This document shows positions 17,842-26,634 of a DNA stretch of 64,000 bases, piece by piece. Source of the DNA: Haloferax marinisediminis (lineage in GTDB: Archaea; Halobacteriota; Halobacteria; Halobacteriales; Haloferacaceae); contig NZ_WKJP01000001.1 in the NCBI RefSeq assembly GCF_009674585.1, positions 2,542,001-2,606,000 on the forward strand, read 5' to 3'. The translations under genes were made by a program, and so were the position numbers. The notes under the pieces were generated by a model. The model had not been told where the DNA came from, made no database searches, and saw only the letters and a list, made by a program, of their open reading frames with translations. The stretch's first letter is position 1, and every line of letters begins with the position of its first letter.

Positions 17842-18303
17842 TTACTGATAGTCGACCTCTCCTTCGCCCTCGCCAATCCACGCGTTGCGGTCGGGGTTGC
17901 GAGAGTTGAGCGGGTCGATATCCTTGTACCACGGGACGTTCTTGAGCTGTTCTTTGTTGTAGACGAAGTCGTTCTTCGTGTCTGCAGTGAACTCGAAGTT
18001 CTGCGTGAGCAGAATCGCGTCGACGGGGCAGACCTCCTCACACAGTCGGCAGTAGATACACTGGCCGATGTGCAGGTTGTACTGCTCGCCGTTGCGCTTG
18101 TCGTCCTGAACGATCTGAATCGTGTCGTTCGGACAGACGTTCTCACACTGACGACACCAGATACAGCGCTCTTGGCTGAACTTGTGGACACCGCGGAAGC
18201 GCGGACTGACTTCGGGCGCTTCTTCGGGGTACTCGACCGTGAACGTCTGGCCGTCGAGTGCGTGCTTCAGCGTCACTGCCATGCCCTTCAGAATTCCAAT
18301 CAT
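17842..18303 (-). CDS. nuoI: Complex I subunit I, 2x[4Fe-4S] ferredoxin-like
   Basis: Peripheral-arm iron-sulfur subunit, 153 residues. Two classic cluster motifs are complete: CIWCRQCENVCP and CIYCRLCEEVCP, which bind clusters N6a and N6b and pass electrons to NuoB. I start at the ATG at 18303 (MIGILKGMAVTLKHALDG), which overlaps the nuoH stop as ATGA (18300-18303). The frame is open further upstream but only as the shadow of nuoH. It is followed by a 105-bp non-coding gap before nuoJ1. Confidence 0.95.
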   Translation of the reverse strand: MIGILKGMAVTLKHALDGQTFTVEYPEEAPEVSPRFRGVHKFSQERCIWCRQCENVCPNDTIQIVQDDKRNGEQYNLHIGQCIYCRLCEEVCPVDAILLTQNFEFTADTKNDFVYNKEQLKNVPWYKDIDPLNSRNPDRNAWIGEGEGEVDYQ

Positions 18304-19358
18304 GCAATCACCCCCACGATAATGGCCGTGAGAACCAGGTTGGCGAAGGACAGGACGAGCATGCCTTTCCAACCAATTTCGAGGAACTGGTCGACGCGGA
18401 GACGCGGCACTGCGGAGCGCGCCCACTGGGTGAACAGGAAGAACGCCCAGATTTTGATGGTGAACCAGATGAACCCGGGCAGGACCGGACCTGCTGGGCC
18501 ACCGAGGAACAACGTTGCCGCGATAGCGCCACCGAGGAAGATGTGGATGAACTCACCGAGGTAGATGAGGACGAAGTAGATAGAGGAGTACTCCGTCTGG
18601 TACCCGGCGACAATCTCGGTCGGCGCTTCGGGGATGTCGAACGGGTTGCGGCCAATCTCCGCGAGGTTCGCGATGATGAACAGCGCGAACGCGAACGGGT
18701 TGACGAACGCGAACCACGTCGGAATCGACACACCGGCGACGGTGAGCAGTGGTTCTGCCTGCACGGCGACGATTTCGCTCATGCGGAGCGACCCGGCGAA
18801 GATGACGACCGAGGCCGCGGTGATGACGAGCGGAATCTCGTACGCGATGTTCGCCGCGACGGCGCGAAGTGCGCCGATGAGCGAGAACTTGTTGTTCGAC
18901 GCGTAGCCAGACATGACGAGACCGAGCGAGGCAATCGACGCCGCCGCGAAGGCGAACGCGAGGCCAGTCTCGGGGTCTGCGAGCTGGATACCGCTACCCA
19001 TCGGGATGACGGCGAACCCAAGCAGCGCAGAAAACGGAATGATCATCGGTGCGAGGTCCCACGCGGGACGGTCGACACCTTCGGGAACGATGAGTTCCTT
19101 AGACATCAGACGGACAGCGTCCGGGATGATGACGAGCAACCCGAACGGCCCGATACGGTTGACCGCGATGCGGTCACCGAACGCGGCCGTAATCTTCCGT
19201 TTTGCCCATGGGCCGGCGATTGCCGTCGTGATGAGCATGATGTTGGCGATGATGAACGCGCCGATGAGTCCACCGACGACGTCACCGAGGACGCCTTCGA
19301 GGCCGAGAAGGCCACTGATGGTGTCCGGAAGGGTCGTTGCTTGCAGCGTTGTCGTCAT
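18300..19358 (-). CDS. nuoH: Complex I subunit H
   Basis: Membrane subunit at the junction with the peripheral arm, 352 residues and about eight helices. It has the conserved loop LAEIGRNPFDIPEAPTEIVAGY and RIGPFGLL, and the quinone-site region is typical (GPWAKRKITAAFGDRIAVNRIGP). The ATG at 19358 overlaps the last base of nuoCD. Length and motifs are normal for the family. Confidence 0.95.
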   Translation of the reverse strand: MTTTLQATTLPDTISGLLGLEGVLGDVVGGLIGAFIIANIMLITTAIAGPWAKRKITAAFGDRIAVNRIGPFGLLVIIPDAVRLMSKELIVPEGVDRPAWDLAPMIIPFSALLGFAVIPMGSGIQLADPETGLAFAFAAASIASLGLVMSGYASNNKFSLIGALRAVAANIAYEIPLVITAASVVIFAGSLRMSEIVAVQAEPLLTVAGVSIPTWFAFVNPFAFALFIIANLAEIGRNPFDIPEAPTEIVAGYQTEYSSIYFVLIYLGEFIHIFLGGAIAATLFLGGPAGPVLPGFIWFTIKIWAFFLFTQWARSAVPRLRVDQFLEIGWKGMLVLSFANLVLTAIIVGVIA

Positions 19359-21025
19359 TACCGGTCCACCTCACCGAGAACGATGTCGAGGCTACCGAGC
19401 GATGCGATCATGTCCGGGATGTACTCGCCTTCAGACATCTCGGGGAGCGTCTGGAGGTTCGAGAAACACGGACTGCGAATCTTGAAGCGTGCCGGTTTGT
19501 CGGTGCCGTCGGCGCGGATGTAGATACCGAGTTCGCCTTTCGCACCTTCGACAGCGCGGTAGATTTCCGTGTCTTCGTCCGGTTTGAGGGTGCGCGGAAC
19601 GTTCGCCTGGATGTTCCGCTCGTCTTCTGGCCAGTCTTCCAGCAGGTCGACACACTGCTGGATAATCTTGGCCGACTCCTCCACTTCGCGCATGCGCACG
19701 AGCAGGCGCGAGAAGTTGTCGCACCCGTCTTCGACGACGACGTCCCAGTCGAGTTTGTCGTAGTAGCCGTAGGGGTCGTCGCGGCGGAGGTCGTAGTCGA
19801 TGCCAGAGCCACGGGCGACCGGTCCGGTCGCACCGTAGGACTTGGCGACTTCCGGCGGCAGGACGCCAGTTCCGACCGTACGCGCCTGGAGAATCTCGTT
19901 CGAGGTGATCATGTCGTGGTACTCCTCGAGCGCCTCCGGCAGGTCGTCGATGAAGTCACGAATCTTCTCGAAGAACTCCTCGCGTGGTTCGGGGAGGTCC
20001 CAGACGACGCCACCGAGACGGAAGTAGTTGAACATCATCCGCTGCCCGGTGAGGTCTTCGAGGATGTTCTGGACGATTTCACGGTCCCGCATGGCGTACA
20101 TGAAGATCGCCGTGAAGTCGCCGTAGACGTCGAGCGCGAACGTGCCGAGCGCAATCATGTGCGACGCGATGCGGCACAGTTCGGCACCCATCGTCCGGAT
20201 AATCTGTGCGTACTCCGGCACCTCGATGTCCGCGAGGTCCTCCGCGGTGCGGGCGTAAGCCCACTCGTTCAGGAGGCCCGCCGAGATGTAGTCCCAGCGG
20301 TCGGGGTACGGCATAATCTGGTGACGGTAGGTCCCCTGCTGACAGATCTGCTCTTCGCAGCGGTGCAGGTAGCCGATGTCGGGTTCGAGGTCGACGACCT
20401 GCTCACCGTCGACGACCGTCTCGACGTGAAGCACGCCGTGGGTCGCCGGGTGGTGCGGTCCGATGTTGATGTACATCGTGTTGCCCTCGTCGCCGCGACT
20501 GTCCTGTTCGAGCGGGTTCGCGTGCTCGGTGAGGGTCGCAATCTGTGGGCGGTCCTGGTCGTAGTCGAGGCCCAGCGGGTGTCCCTGCCACGTCTCGGGG
20601 AGGAGGATGCGGCGGAGGTCCGGGTGGTCTTCGTACTGGATACCGACGAGGTCGTACGCCTCACGCTCGTGCCAGTCGGCCGTGCGGAACACGGGTTCTG
20701 CGGACTGGCTGACCGGGTTGTCTTTCGACGTCGGAACGACGATGCTCACTTCGTCAGTGCGCTCGTCGTACTTCGTCAGGTGGTAGATGGACTCGTAGCG
20801 GTCCTCGTACTCCTGTGCGGTCACACACGAGAGGTGATCGAATCCAGCCTCGTCGCGGAGTTTGAACAGGGTCTCTTGGACCTGGTCGGGGCGGATGACG
20901 AAGCCCGGTGCGTTGAGGTGCTCTTCGCGGCTCAAGACGAGGTCGCCGAGCAGGTCGGCGAGTTCGTCACCGCGGGAGCGCTCCTGAATGGCGTCTTCCG
21001 AGGGTTCCTGTTCTTCCAAGCTCAT
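19358..21025 (-). CDS. nuoCD: Complex I subunits C and D, fused
   Basis: Fused NuoC-NuoD subunit of the quinone-reducing module, 555 residues. Residues ~25-150 match NuoC (ECDR-like stretch DWHEREAYDLVGIQYEDHPDLRRILLPETWQGHPL). Residues ~180-555 match NuoD, with NIGPHHPATHGVLHVETVVDGEQVVDLEPDIGYLHR and the C-terminal PKGE-like VEGAKGELGIYI and DPVLGEVDR-like end. The fusion also occurs in other prokaryotes. ATGA-type overlaps occur on both sides (nuoB end 21022, nuoH start 19358). Confidence 0.94.
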   Translation of the reverse strand: MSLEEQEPSEDAIQERSRGDELADLLGDLVLSREEHLNAPGFVIRPDQVQETLFKLRDEAGFDHLSCVTAQEYEDRYESIYHLTKYDERTDEVSIVVPTSKDNPVSQSAEPVFRTADWHEREAYDLVGIQYEDHPDLRRILLPETWQGHPLGLDYDQDRPQIATLTEHANPLEQDSRGDEGNTMYINIGPHHPATHGVLHVETVVDGEQVVDLEPDIGYLHRCEEQICQQGTYRHQIMPYPDRWDYISAGLLNEWAYARTAEDLADIEVPEYAQIIRTMGAELCRIASHMIALGTFALDVYGDFTAIFMYAMRDREIVQNILEDLTGQRMMFNYFRLGGVVWDLPEPREEFFEKIRDFIDDLPEALEEYHDMITSNEILQARTVGTGVLPPEVAKSYGATGPVARGSGIDYDLRRDDPYGYYDKLDWDVVVEDGCDNFSRLLVRMREVEESAKIIQQCVDLLEDWPEDERNIQANVPRTLKPDEDTEIYRAVEGAKGELGIYIRADGTDKPARFKIRSPCFSNLQTLPEMSEGEYIPDMIASLGSLDIVLGEVDR

Positions 21026-21723
21026 GGTGAATCAGCCCAGTTATACCGCATGACGAGGTCGTCCTCGTCGATCTGTTCGGCGAGTTTGTCGACGATTTCG
21101 TCGCGCGGAAGGTCACCGAACTGCTCCAGCTCGTACGGCTTGACCGTGACGGGGCTCGACTCACCGTTCGCGATGCGCTCTTGGAGCTTCGCGATACCGT
21201 AGATGAGCGCCTCCGGGCGCGGCGGGCAACCGGGGATGTGGATGTCCACCGGGATGACCTCTTCTGCGCCCTTGATGACGTTGTAGCCCTCGTGGAACGG
21301 GCCGCCCGAGATGGTACACGACCCCATGCCGACGACGAACTTCGGTTCGGGCATCTGGTCGTACACACGCTTCATACGCGGGGCGAACTTCGAGACGATC
21401 GTCCCGGGCACGATAATGACGTCCGCTTGTCGCGGGGACGCACGCGGCACACCGGCCGCGAAGCGGTCCAGGTCGTGCTTGATGGCGTACGTGTGCATCA
21501 TCTCGATACTGCAGCATGCGATACCGAACTGCAGCATGAACATCGAGGACCCACGGACCCAGTTCATGAACTTGTCGAACTTCGTGAGGATGAACGGCGA
21601 CGAGCCGAACGCCTCCCGAAGCTTCGAGTTGAACCGGTCGTCCGCACCCGACATGCGGGCGTCGCGGGTCTCGGTCTGTACCTGTGTATCGTCCGTGACG
21701 AATGGTTTTTGTTCGCTACTCAT
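21022..21723 (-). CDS. nuoB: Complex I subunit B, N2 cluster
   Basis: Iron-sulfur subunit with the terminal N2 [4Fe-4S] cluster, 233 residues. Ligand motifs are complete: tandem Cys in FGIACCSIEMMH, then VGMGSCTISGGPF and PGCPPRPEALIYG. The N-terminal ~45 residues are an acidic extension before RFNSKLREAFG, as often seen in haloarchaeal NuoB. It overlaps nuoA by 4 nt (21720-21723) and nuoCD by 4 nt. Confidence 0.95.
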   Translation of the reverse strand: MSSEQKPFVTDDTQVQTETRDARMSGADDRFNSKLREAFGSSPFILTKFDKFMNWVRGSSMFMLQFGIACCSIEMMHTYAIKHDLDRFAAGVPRASPRQADVIIVPGTIVSKFAPRMKRVYDQMPEPKFVVGMGSCTISGGPFHEGYNVIKGAEEVIPVDIHIPGCPPRPEALIYGIAKLQERIANGESSPVTVKPYELEQFGDLPRDEIVDKLAEQIDEDDLVMRYNWADSP

Positions 21724-22136
21724 GCGTCTTGTCTCTCTGTCTTACGACGGTTCGCCTGCGGGCTTTTGACCCACTTGACGGCGCCGTTGCGCCACGCCCA
21801 GACGAGTCCGACGACGAGCACACCGATGAAAACGAGCATCGGCGTCAGAATCGTCCCCAGAGACGCGCCCTGTTCGAGAGCGGAGCGGTAGATGACTGTC
21901 CACGGGAAAATCAGGACAGTCTCGATGTCGAACACGACGAACAGCAACGCGACCATGTAGTACTGTATGTTAAACTGGACGCGTGCCGTGCCGGTCGGCA
22001 CCTCACCACTCTCGTACGTGGCACTCTTTCCTTGTTCCGGTACGCTTGGGCGCAGCATCGCCGACATTGCCATCATGACTAATGGTAAGCCGACAGCGAC
22101 GACACCCATCGCACCGATTGCAATCCAATCACTCAT
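21720..22136 (-). CDS. nuoA: Complex I subunit A
   Basis: First gene of the nuo operon, a 138-residue membrane subunit with three helices. Family features are YESGEVPTGTARVQFNIQYYMVALLFVVFDIETVLIFPW, including the conserved acidic FDIE. NuoA lines the junction of membrane and peripheral arms. The upstream region has a minus-strand TATA-like element at 22176-22183 and a GGGAG site at 22144-22148, implying a short 5' leader. Confidence 0.95.
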   Translation of the reverse strand: MSDWIAIGAMGVVAVGLPLVMMAMSAMLRPSVPEQGKSATYESGEVPTGTARVQFNIQYYMVALLFVVFDIETVLIFPWTVIYRSALEQGASLGTILTPMLVFIGVLVVGLVWAWRNGAVKWVKSPQANRRKTERQDA

Positions 22137-22143
22137 GCGGTGT

Positions 22144-22183
22144 CTCCCTGACGTGCGGCGGTTAGAAGCGCTCCCCTATAAAC
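22144..22183 (-). promoter_or_regulatory. nuo operon promoter and ribosome site
   Basis: On the minus strand a TATA-like gtttatag (22176-22183) is centred ~44 nt before the nuoA ATG at 22136. This predicts a transcription start near 22153 and a leader of about 17 nt. That leader contains GGGAG (22144-22148), 7-8 nt before the ATG. It is the only obvious promoter for the 11-gene nuo operon. Confidence 0.55.
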
Positions 22184-22295
22184 ATTGATTTGTGTGTTTC
22201 GGGCGCGAGAGCGCTTCTATTCGTAAAATACGCGAGAGACGCCCGGAACCGCGCTCCGGGGGCGTTTTGGCCGAGTCAGCGGTCCGAGACCACGG

Positions 22296-22302
22296 AAAAA
22301 AA
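22296..22302 (-). terminator. Oligo-T terminator after purE
   Basis: A run of seven T on the minus strand, about 25 nt past the purE stop. Oligo-T tracts are the usual intrinsic termination signal in archaea. Between it and the nuo promoter lies an inverted repeat, CCCGGA(7 nt)TCCGGG, near 22238-22256, of unknown role. Confidence 0.55.
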
Positions 22303-22327
22303 CCCCTACGAATCGAGGAGGGTCAGA

Positions 22328-22942
22328 TTACTGTGACGATTCGCGGAACCCGGCGACACCGAGGTCGTGGAGCGCGGCCGACGTTTCGGCCACGTCGGCG
22401 ACGAGGTCCTCGTGGTAGTCGACGAGTCGGTCTTCGAGTTCGGGGGAGCCACGCGCGAGCATCTGGACGGCCGACAGCGCCGCGTTGAACGACTTTCCAG
22501 CGTCGACGGCGACGATGGGCGCACCCGTGGGCATGCCGATGACGGAGTCGACGGACTTCTCTTGGACGGGGACGCCGACGACGGGGAGTGGATACGCGAT
22601 GGACGCGGTCATGTTCGGAAGGTCCGCGGACTTGCCGCCCGCGCCCGCGATGATAACTTCGATGCCGCGCGCTTTGGCCGTCTCACCGTAGGCGTACATC
22701 AGGTCCGGCGTCCGGTGCGCGGAGACGACGTACGTCTCGTAGGTGAAGCGCTCGTCGGGCGCGTCGTGGAAGTCGGTCTGTTCGCCGAACCCGAGCGTGT
22801 CCAGCGCCTCGTGCGCGCCGGACATCACGTCGAGGTCAGAGTCCGACCCCATGATGATGCCAACGTCGGGCGTCGTCTCGGGGTCGATGTCTGCGTCGGC
22901 CTGTGCGTGGAGTTCGTCGATGAGGTCCTGTTCGGTCGTCAT
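22328..22942 (-). CDS. purE: N5-carboxyaminoimidazole ribonucleotide mutase
   Basis: Class I PurE: converts N5-CAIR to CAIR in de novo purine synthesis, taking over the product of PurK, which is encoded just upstream on the same strand (90 bp). The diagnostic nucleotide/phosphate motif GIIMGSDSDLDVM and SAHRTPDLMYAY are present, with AGAGGKSADLPNMTAS and PLPVVGVPVQ. The 204-residue length is above the ~165 of bacterial PurE because of ~25-residue extensions at both ends, common in haloarchaea. Confidence 0.95.
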   Translation of the reverse strand: MTTEQDLIDELHAQADADIDPETTPDVGIIMGSDSDLDVMSGAHEALDTLGFGEQTDFHDAPDERFTYETYVVSAHRTPDLMYAYGETAKARGIEVIIAGAGGKSADLPNMTASIAYPLPVVGVPVQEKSVDSVIGMPTGAPIVAVDAGKSFNAALSAVQMLARGSPELEDRLVDYHEDLVADVAETSAALHDLGVAGFRESSQ

Positions 22943-23032
22943 AGTCTGTGAAGTCGTGTGTGGAAGGGGTGGTTCAGTTCGGTTCTGTGGTGCCTGAAGG
23001 ATGGTTAGTCCGGGGACCGTTCGTCCGAGTGG

Positions 23033-24259
23033 TCAGTCGAAGGAGAGACCGTCTCGAAGGGCTCGCGCGCGTTCGAGAAGCTCTTCGACGGTCGCACCGT
23101 CGTCACCAGAACGTTCTGCGTTCTGGTTAGCTGCCGGACTGTGTCCGGCAACCTCGCCGACGGCCGTGAGATGTCCCATCTTGCGGAGTGGGCGCACCTC
23201 GTCTTTGCCGTACCAGTGGAGCGAGACGCCCGGCTCGGACAGTGGTGCTTCGACGCCCGACAGTCGAGCAGGTTGCGACTCCTCGACGGTTCCGAGGATG
23301 TTCGCGCTCACCGTCGGAGCGCGCCGAGTGGTCGCACCGAGTGGCCATCCGAGGACAGCGCGGACGTGCTGTTCGAACTGCGAACAGAGCGCCCCTTCGA
23401 TGGTCCAGTGGCCCGAGTTGTGTGGGCGTGGTGCGACTTCGTTCACGAGCACCTCGCCGTCGCTCGTCTCGAAGAGTTCGATGCCGAAGACGCCGCGACC
23501 GGGCAGGTGCGAGAGAACCTCGCGGGCCACGCGGTTAGCCTCCTCGCGGACCTCGTCTGTCGTCCGGGCCGGGACGATGGTCTCGCGTAGAATCTCGTCC
23601 TCGTGGACGTTCTCGCCGACGGGGAAGGTACGAATCTCACCCTCGCCGCGGACGCCGATGACGGAGAGTTCGCGTTCGAAGTCGACGAACGCTTCGGCCA
23701 TCGCCGGGCCGCCGACCGCTTCGATTGCCGCTTCGGCCTCGGCGGGGTCGGTCACGGGGACGTTCCCGCGGCCGTCGTAGCCACCGGTTCGGGCCTTGAG
23801 CATGACTGAACCGAACTCGTCGAGGGCGGCACGCAGGTCGTCTGCGTCGTCCACGCGGTGGAACGGTGGAATCGGGATGTCCGCGTCACCGAAGGTCCGC
23901 TTCTGGACGAGTTTATCTTCGATGGTGCGGAGCGCGTCGGGCGACGGGTGGACCGCGATTCCCTCCTTGTCGGCGAGTTCGTCGAGGAGGTCCGGGTCTG
24001 CGAGTTCGATTTCGAACGTCAGCGCGTCGGCCCGAGCGGCGAGTTCCGCCATCGCGTCGGGGTCGTCGAAGTCCCCGACTATCTGGTCGGCAACCGCTGC
24101 AGCGGGACAGTCGGGAGTCGGGTCGAGAACGACGATGTCGACGCCGAGCGGCGAGGCGGCCTCGGCGAGCATACGCCCGAGTTGGCCCCCGCCGACGACG
24201 CCGAGCGTGGGTCCGGGTACGGTGACGGTCACAGTCGCCGGTTCAGTATGTCGGTGCAT
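23033..24259 (-). CDS. purK: N5-carboxyaminoimidazole ribonucleotide synthase
   Basis: ATP-grasp ligase that makes N5-CAIR from AIR, ATP and bicarbonate. The N-terminal Rossmann-like segment PTLGVVGGGQLGRMLAEAASPLG, the ATP-grasp core VMLKARTGGYDGRGNVPV and the FVDFERELSVIGVRG and NEVAPRPHNSGHWTIEG motifs are all typical. I use the ATG at 24259 because a TATA-like element (24283-24290) is ~27 nt upstream, fitting a leaderless transcript, and the alternative start at 24292 would lie on that element. Together with purE it forms a two-gene operon and is one of the bicarbonate-using enzymes in this window. Confidence 0.95.
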   Translation of the reverse strand: MHRHTEPATVTVTVPGPTLGVVGGGQLGRMLAEAASPLGVDIVVLDPTPDCPAAAVADQIVGDFDDPDAMAELAARADALTFEIELADPDLLDELADKEGIAVHPSPDALRTIEDKLVQKRTFGDADIPIPPFHRVDDADDLRAALDEFGSVMLKARTGGYDGRGNVPVTDPAEAEAAIEAVGGPAMAEAFVDFERELSVIGVRGEGEIRTFPVGENVHEDEILRETIVPARTTDEVREEANRVAREVLSHLPGRGVFGIELFETSDGEVLVNEVAPRPHNSGHWTIEGALCSQFEQHVRAVLGWPLGATTRRAPTVSANILGTVEESQPARLSGVEAPLSEPGVSLHWYGKDEVRPLRKMGHLTAVGEVAGHSPAANQNAERSGDDGATVEELLERARALRDGLSFD

Positions 24260-24282
24260 AAATGTTGCCACCTCGGGCGGTG

Positions 24283-24290
24283 AAATATGC
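24283..24290 (-). promoter_or_regulatory. TATA box for purKE
   Basis: gcatattt on the minus strand is centred ~27 nt before the purK ATG at 24259. This is leaderless spacing and it decides between two in-frame starts. Confidence 0.6.
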
Positions 24291-24370
24291 ACATCCGTGA
24301 GTAAAACAGTGGTCGTCCGCGTGCCCTCTCCTGCAACCGAACTGACCGCTTCGGCGACGGAGTTCCGCGT

Positions 24371-26119
24371 TCAGACAGCCGTCTGGTTCGCTCTGTCGAG
24401 CGCGTCTTCGTCGATGAAGACGACGATGTCCTCGTTCCAGAGTTTGAACGCGTGCTGTCGGACGACGTAGCCGTCGAGTTCAGACTCGAGTTCGTCACGG
24501 TCCCACTCGTAGGCGACGACGACCGGCGGGGCGTCCGCCGTCACGTTTTCGACGCCGGCGTTGGGTGGGCTACTCGTTCGGACCACGTCTGCGCCTTCGA
24601 AGTACCACGGGAGCGGGAGGCGACTGTGCCACGACGGCCCGCCGAGCGGATTCGACTCGTTTGTCACGTAGAAGTGCGTCTCGTCGCTGTTCGGTGGGTG
24701 GGTCCCGTAGAGCAGCACGTCGGTGCCGTCGTTGGTCGCGGCGACTCGCTCGACGTCGCCGAGCGTGCCTTTGAGGTCGTTTTCGGGTTGTGCCCACTGG
24801 AGGACGACTTTATCTTCGTCGGTCGATGCGTTCCAGTAGTCGACGTTGGCGGCGACGACGCCGCCGACAGACGCGAAGAGGATGAGTGCAGCGAGGCCGA
24901 CCCCGACCGTATCACGGGTTTCGAACGCCTGATACCCGGCGCGGAAGACGAACGCAGCACCGACTGCGGCGGGAATCGCAAGCGGGACGACTGCGTGGAC
25001 GACGACCCACGGCGCTTGGATGTCCGTCGCCAGCGGGTAGCCGAAGATGCTCACCACGCCCCAGTACGTCGCGAAGGCGACGAGCCATCGCATTCGCCCA
25101 GCGACGACCCCGTAGCGGTCGACGACGATGCCGACGAGTGCGAAGACGATGAGCACCGGCGCGCCGTAGACGAAGGTTTCGAGGAAGTCCTTGAGATAAG
25201 GCAGATACTCGTGTGATTGGTGGCCCCCGCCAATCCAACTGTCCACCATCTCGGTGACAGCGCCAACCGTGCCGGCTTGGACGACACCGGGGAACGCCGA
25301 CGGGTTCCCAAAGGCGTTCCAGAGGTCTGGACGTGGCGCGTAGAAGAACAGGAAAACGGCGAGGAACGCGACGAGTCCGGCGAGGACGCCGACGCCGTAG
25401 CGGACTGCACCAGAACCGAGGCTTCCGGCACCGCGCGTGCGGAGTCGGTCGGCGATGCTCTCGGGTACCTCCGCGAAGAGAATCGCACGCGACGAGTCTC
25501 CAGTCGACGTGCGCGCGAGGAGTCGGTGGTCGAAGACGAGGAACGCAGCGCCGAGGAAACAGAGCAGGTAGACGACGTAGTTCTCCTTCGCGGCCGCACC
25601 GGTTGCGAACGACGCACCGGCGGGAATCAGGTACGCGAGCCGGCCAGTGTCGTACGCGCGGACCACGAATCCGAGCGCGATGAACGAGAACGCCGCGACG
25701 AGCACGTCGTTGCGCATGAACCGCGAGTAGTAGACGAGAAGCGGGTTCACTGCGAGGAAGAGGGCGAGTGCTACCGTCTCGTCGCGCCGGAGGTGTTCGC
25801 GGAAGAGCCACGCCGAAAGCGGGAGGAGTGCGCCGACGACGGCGACGGGGAGGCGAGCGGTGAAGTCCGACGCGGGGAGAATCGCGAAGAGGTAGTCGTT
25901 GACGATTGGTAAGAACGGTCCGTGGATGATGGGCCGATAGCTGAACTCGCCCGTCTCGTGGTAGCGAAGAATCCAGTACCCGACGCGGCCTTCGTCCCAG
26001 TGGAAGATGCGTCCACCGAGGTCCACGAGGCGGACGACGAGGGCGACGACGGCGACGCCGATAATCGCGAGGAGGGCACGAGACCGAGAGAGTAGTTCGG
26101 TCTCACTGTCTGCGCTCAT
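24371..26119 (-). CDS. GT-C fold membrane protein, TIGR03663/Agl23-like
   Basis: A 582-residue multi-pass membrane protein of the GT39/PMT-like glycosyltransferase superfamily, in the haloarchaeal group named after Agl23 (flippase-activity associated). The start MSADSETELLSRSRALLAIIG leads to the first helix. The first outer loop has FHWDEGRVGYWILRYHETG, with the acidic DE pair in the place of the GT-C catalytic or lipid-phosphate binding site, and a second loop has IHGPFLPIVNDYL. About 10-12 helices follow, then a soluble C-terminal ~110 residues (TYGTHPPNSDETHFYV...). A role in N-glycan or other lipid-linked sugar chemistry is likely but unproven. Confidence 0.8.
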   Translation of the reverse strand: MSADSETELLSRSRALLAIIGVAVVALVVRLVDLGGRIFHWDEGRVGYWILRYHETGEFSYRPIIHGPFLPIVNDYLFAILPASDFTARLPVAVVGALLPLSAWLFREHLRRDETVALALFLAVNPLLVYYSRFMRNDVLVAAFSFIALGFVVRAYDTGRLAYLIPAGASFATGAAAKENYVVYLLCFLGAAFLVFDHRLLARTSTGDSSRAILFAEVPESIADRLRTRGAGSLGSGAVRYGVGVLAGLVAFLAVFLFFYAPRPDLWNAFGNPSAFPGVVQAGTVGAVTEMVDSWIGGGHQSHEYLPYLKDFLETFVYGAPVLIVFALVGIVVDRYGVVAGRMRWLVAFATYWGVVSIFGYPLATDIQAPWVVVHAVVPLAIPAAVGAAFVFRAGYQAFETRDTVGVGLAALILFASVGGVVAANVDYWNASTDEDKVVLQWAQPENDLKGTLGDVERVAATNDGTDVLLYGTHPPNSDETHFYVTNESNPLGGPSWHSRLPLPWYFEGADVVRTSSPPNAGVENVTADAPPVVVAYEWDRDELESELDGYVVRQHAFKLWNEDIVVFIDEDALDRANQTAV

Positions 26120-26202
26120 ACGAACTCATCCTTACGCCGACAATACAACTGTTATGTTTACGAGTCGCGCGCACGGCCAAATTCGGTGGGTGTCGGTAGT
26201 TC

Positions 26203-26209
26203 TTTTATC
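26203..26209 (+). promoter_or_regulatory. TATA box for ribH operon
   Basis: ttttatc is centred ~24 nt before the ribH ATG at 26230, with no ribosome-binding site between, so the transcript is probably leaderless. The remaining ~70 bp toward the divergent GT-C gene are AT-rich (acaatacaactgttatgttt) and probably hold that gene's promoter. Confidence 0.6.
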
Positions 26210-26229
26210 TGCCACGGGAAGGGTCGGCT

Positions 26230-26634
26230 ATGGTCTCTCTCGGACTCGTAGTGGCCCGATTCAACTCGTCGGTCACCGAACAGATGGAGGATGCGGCACA
26301 CGACGCCGCCGCCGAGCGCGACGCGGAGATCGCCGAGACGATTCAGGTCCCCGGCGCGTACGACTCGCCCCTCGCGGCCGACCGCCTCGCCCGCCGCGAC
26401 GACATCGACGCCGTCGCCGTCATCGGTGCAATCGTCACCGGCGACACCGACCACGACCGAGTCATCGCCGACGCGACGGCACAGTCGCTGACCGACGTGT
26501 CGCTCGACCGTGACAAACCCGTCACGTTCGGCGTCTCCGGTCCCGGAATGAGCGGTGCCGAAGCGCGAGAGCGTATCAGCAAAGGTGCGGAAGCGGTTTA
26601 CGCTGCGACCGATATGGTGGAGGCGTTGGCATGA
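26230..26634 (+). CDS. ribH: 6,7-dimethyl-8-ribityllumazine synthase
   Basis: Penultimate enzyme of riboflavin synthesis: condenses 5-amino-6-ribitylaminouracil with a four-carbon phosphate. The 134-residue length is right for the short archaeal form. Visible features are LVVARFNSSVTEQM (substrate loop), IQVPGAYDSPLAA, VAVIGAIVTGDTDHDRVIA (catalytic His region) and PVTFGVSGPGMSGAEARER. Its stop overlaps the aminotransferase ATG (26631-26634), so the two are coupled, although the functional link is not obvious. Confidence 0.93.
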   Translation: MVSLGLVVARFNSSVTEQMEDAAHDAAAERDAEIAETIQVPGAYDSPLAADRLARRDDIDAVAVIGAIVTGDTDHDRVIADATAQSLTDVSLDRDKPVTFGVSGPGMSGAEARERISKGAEAVYAATDMVEALA

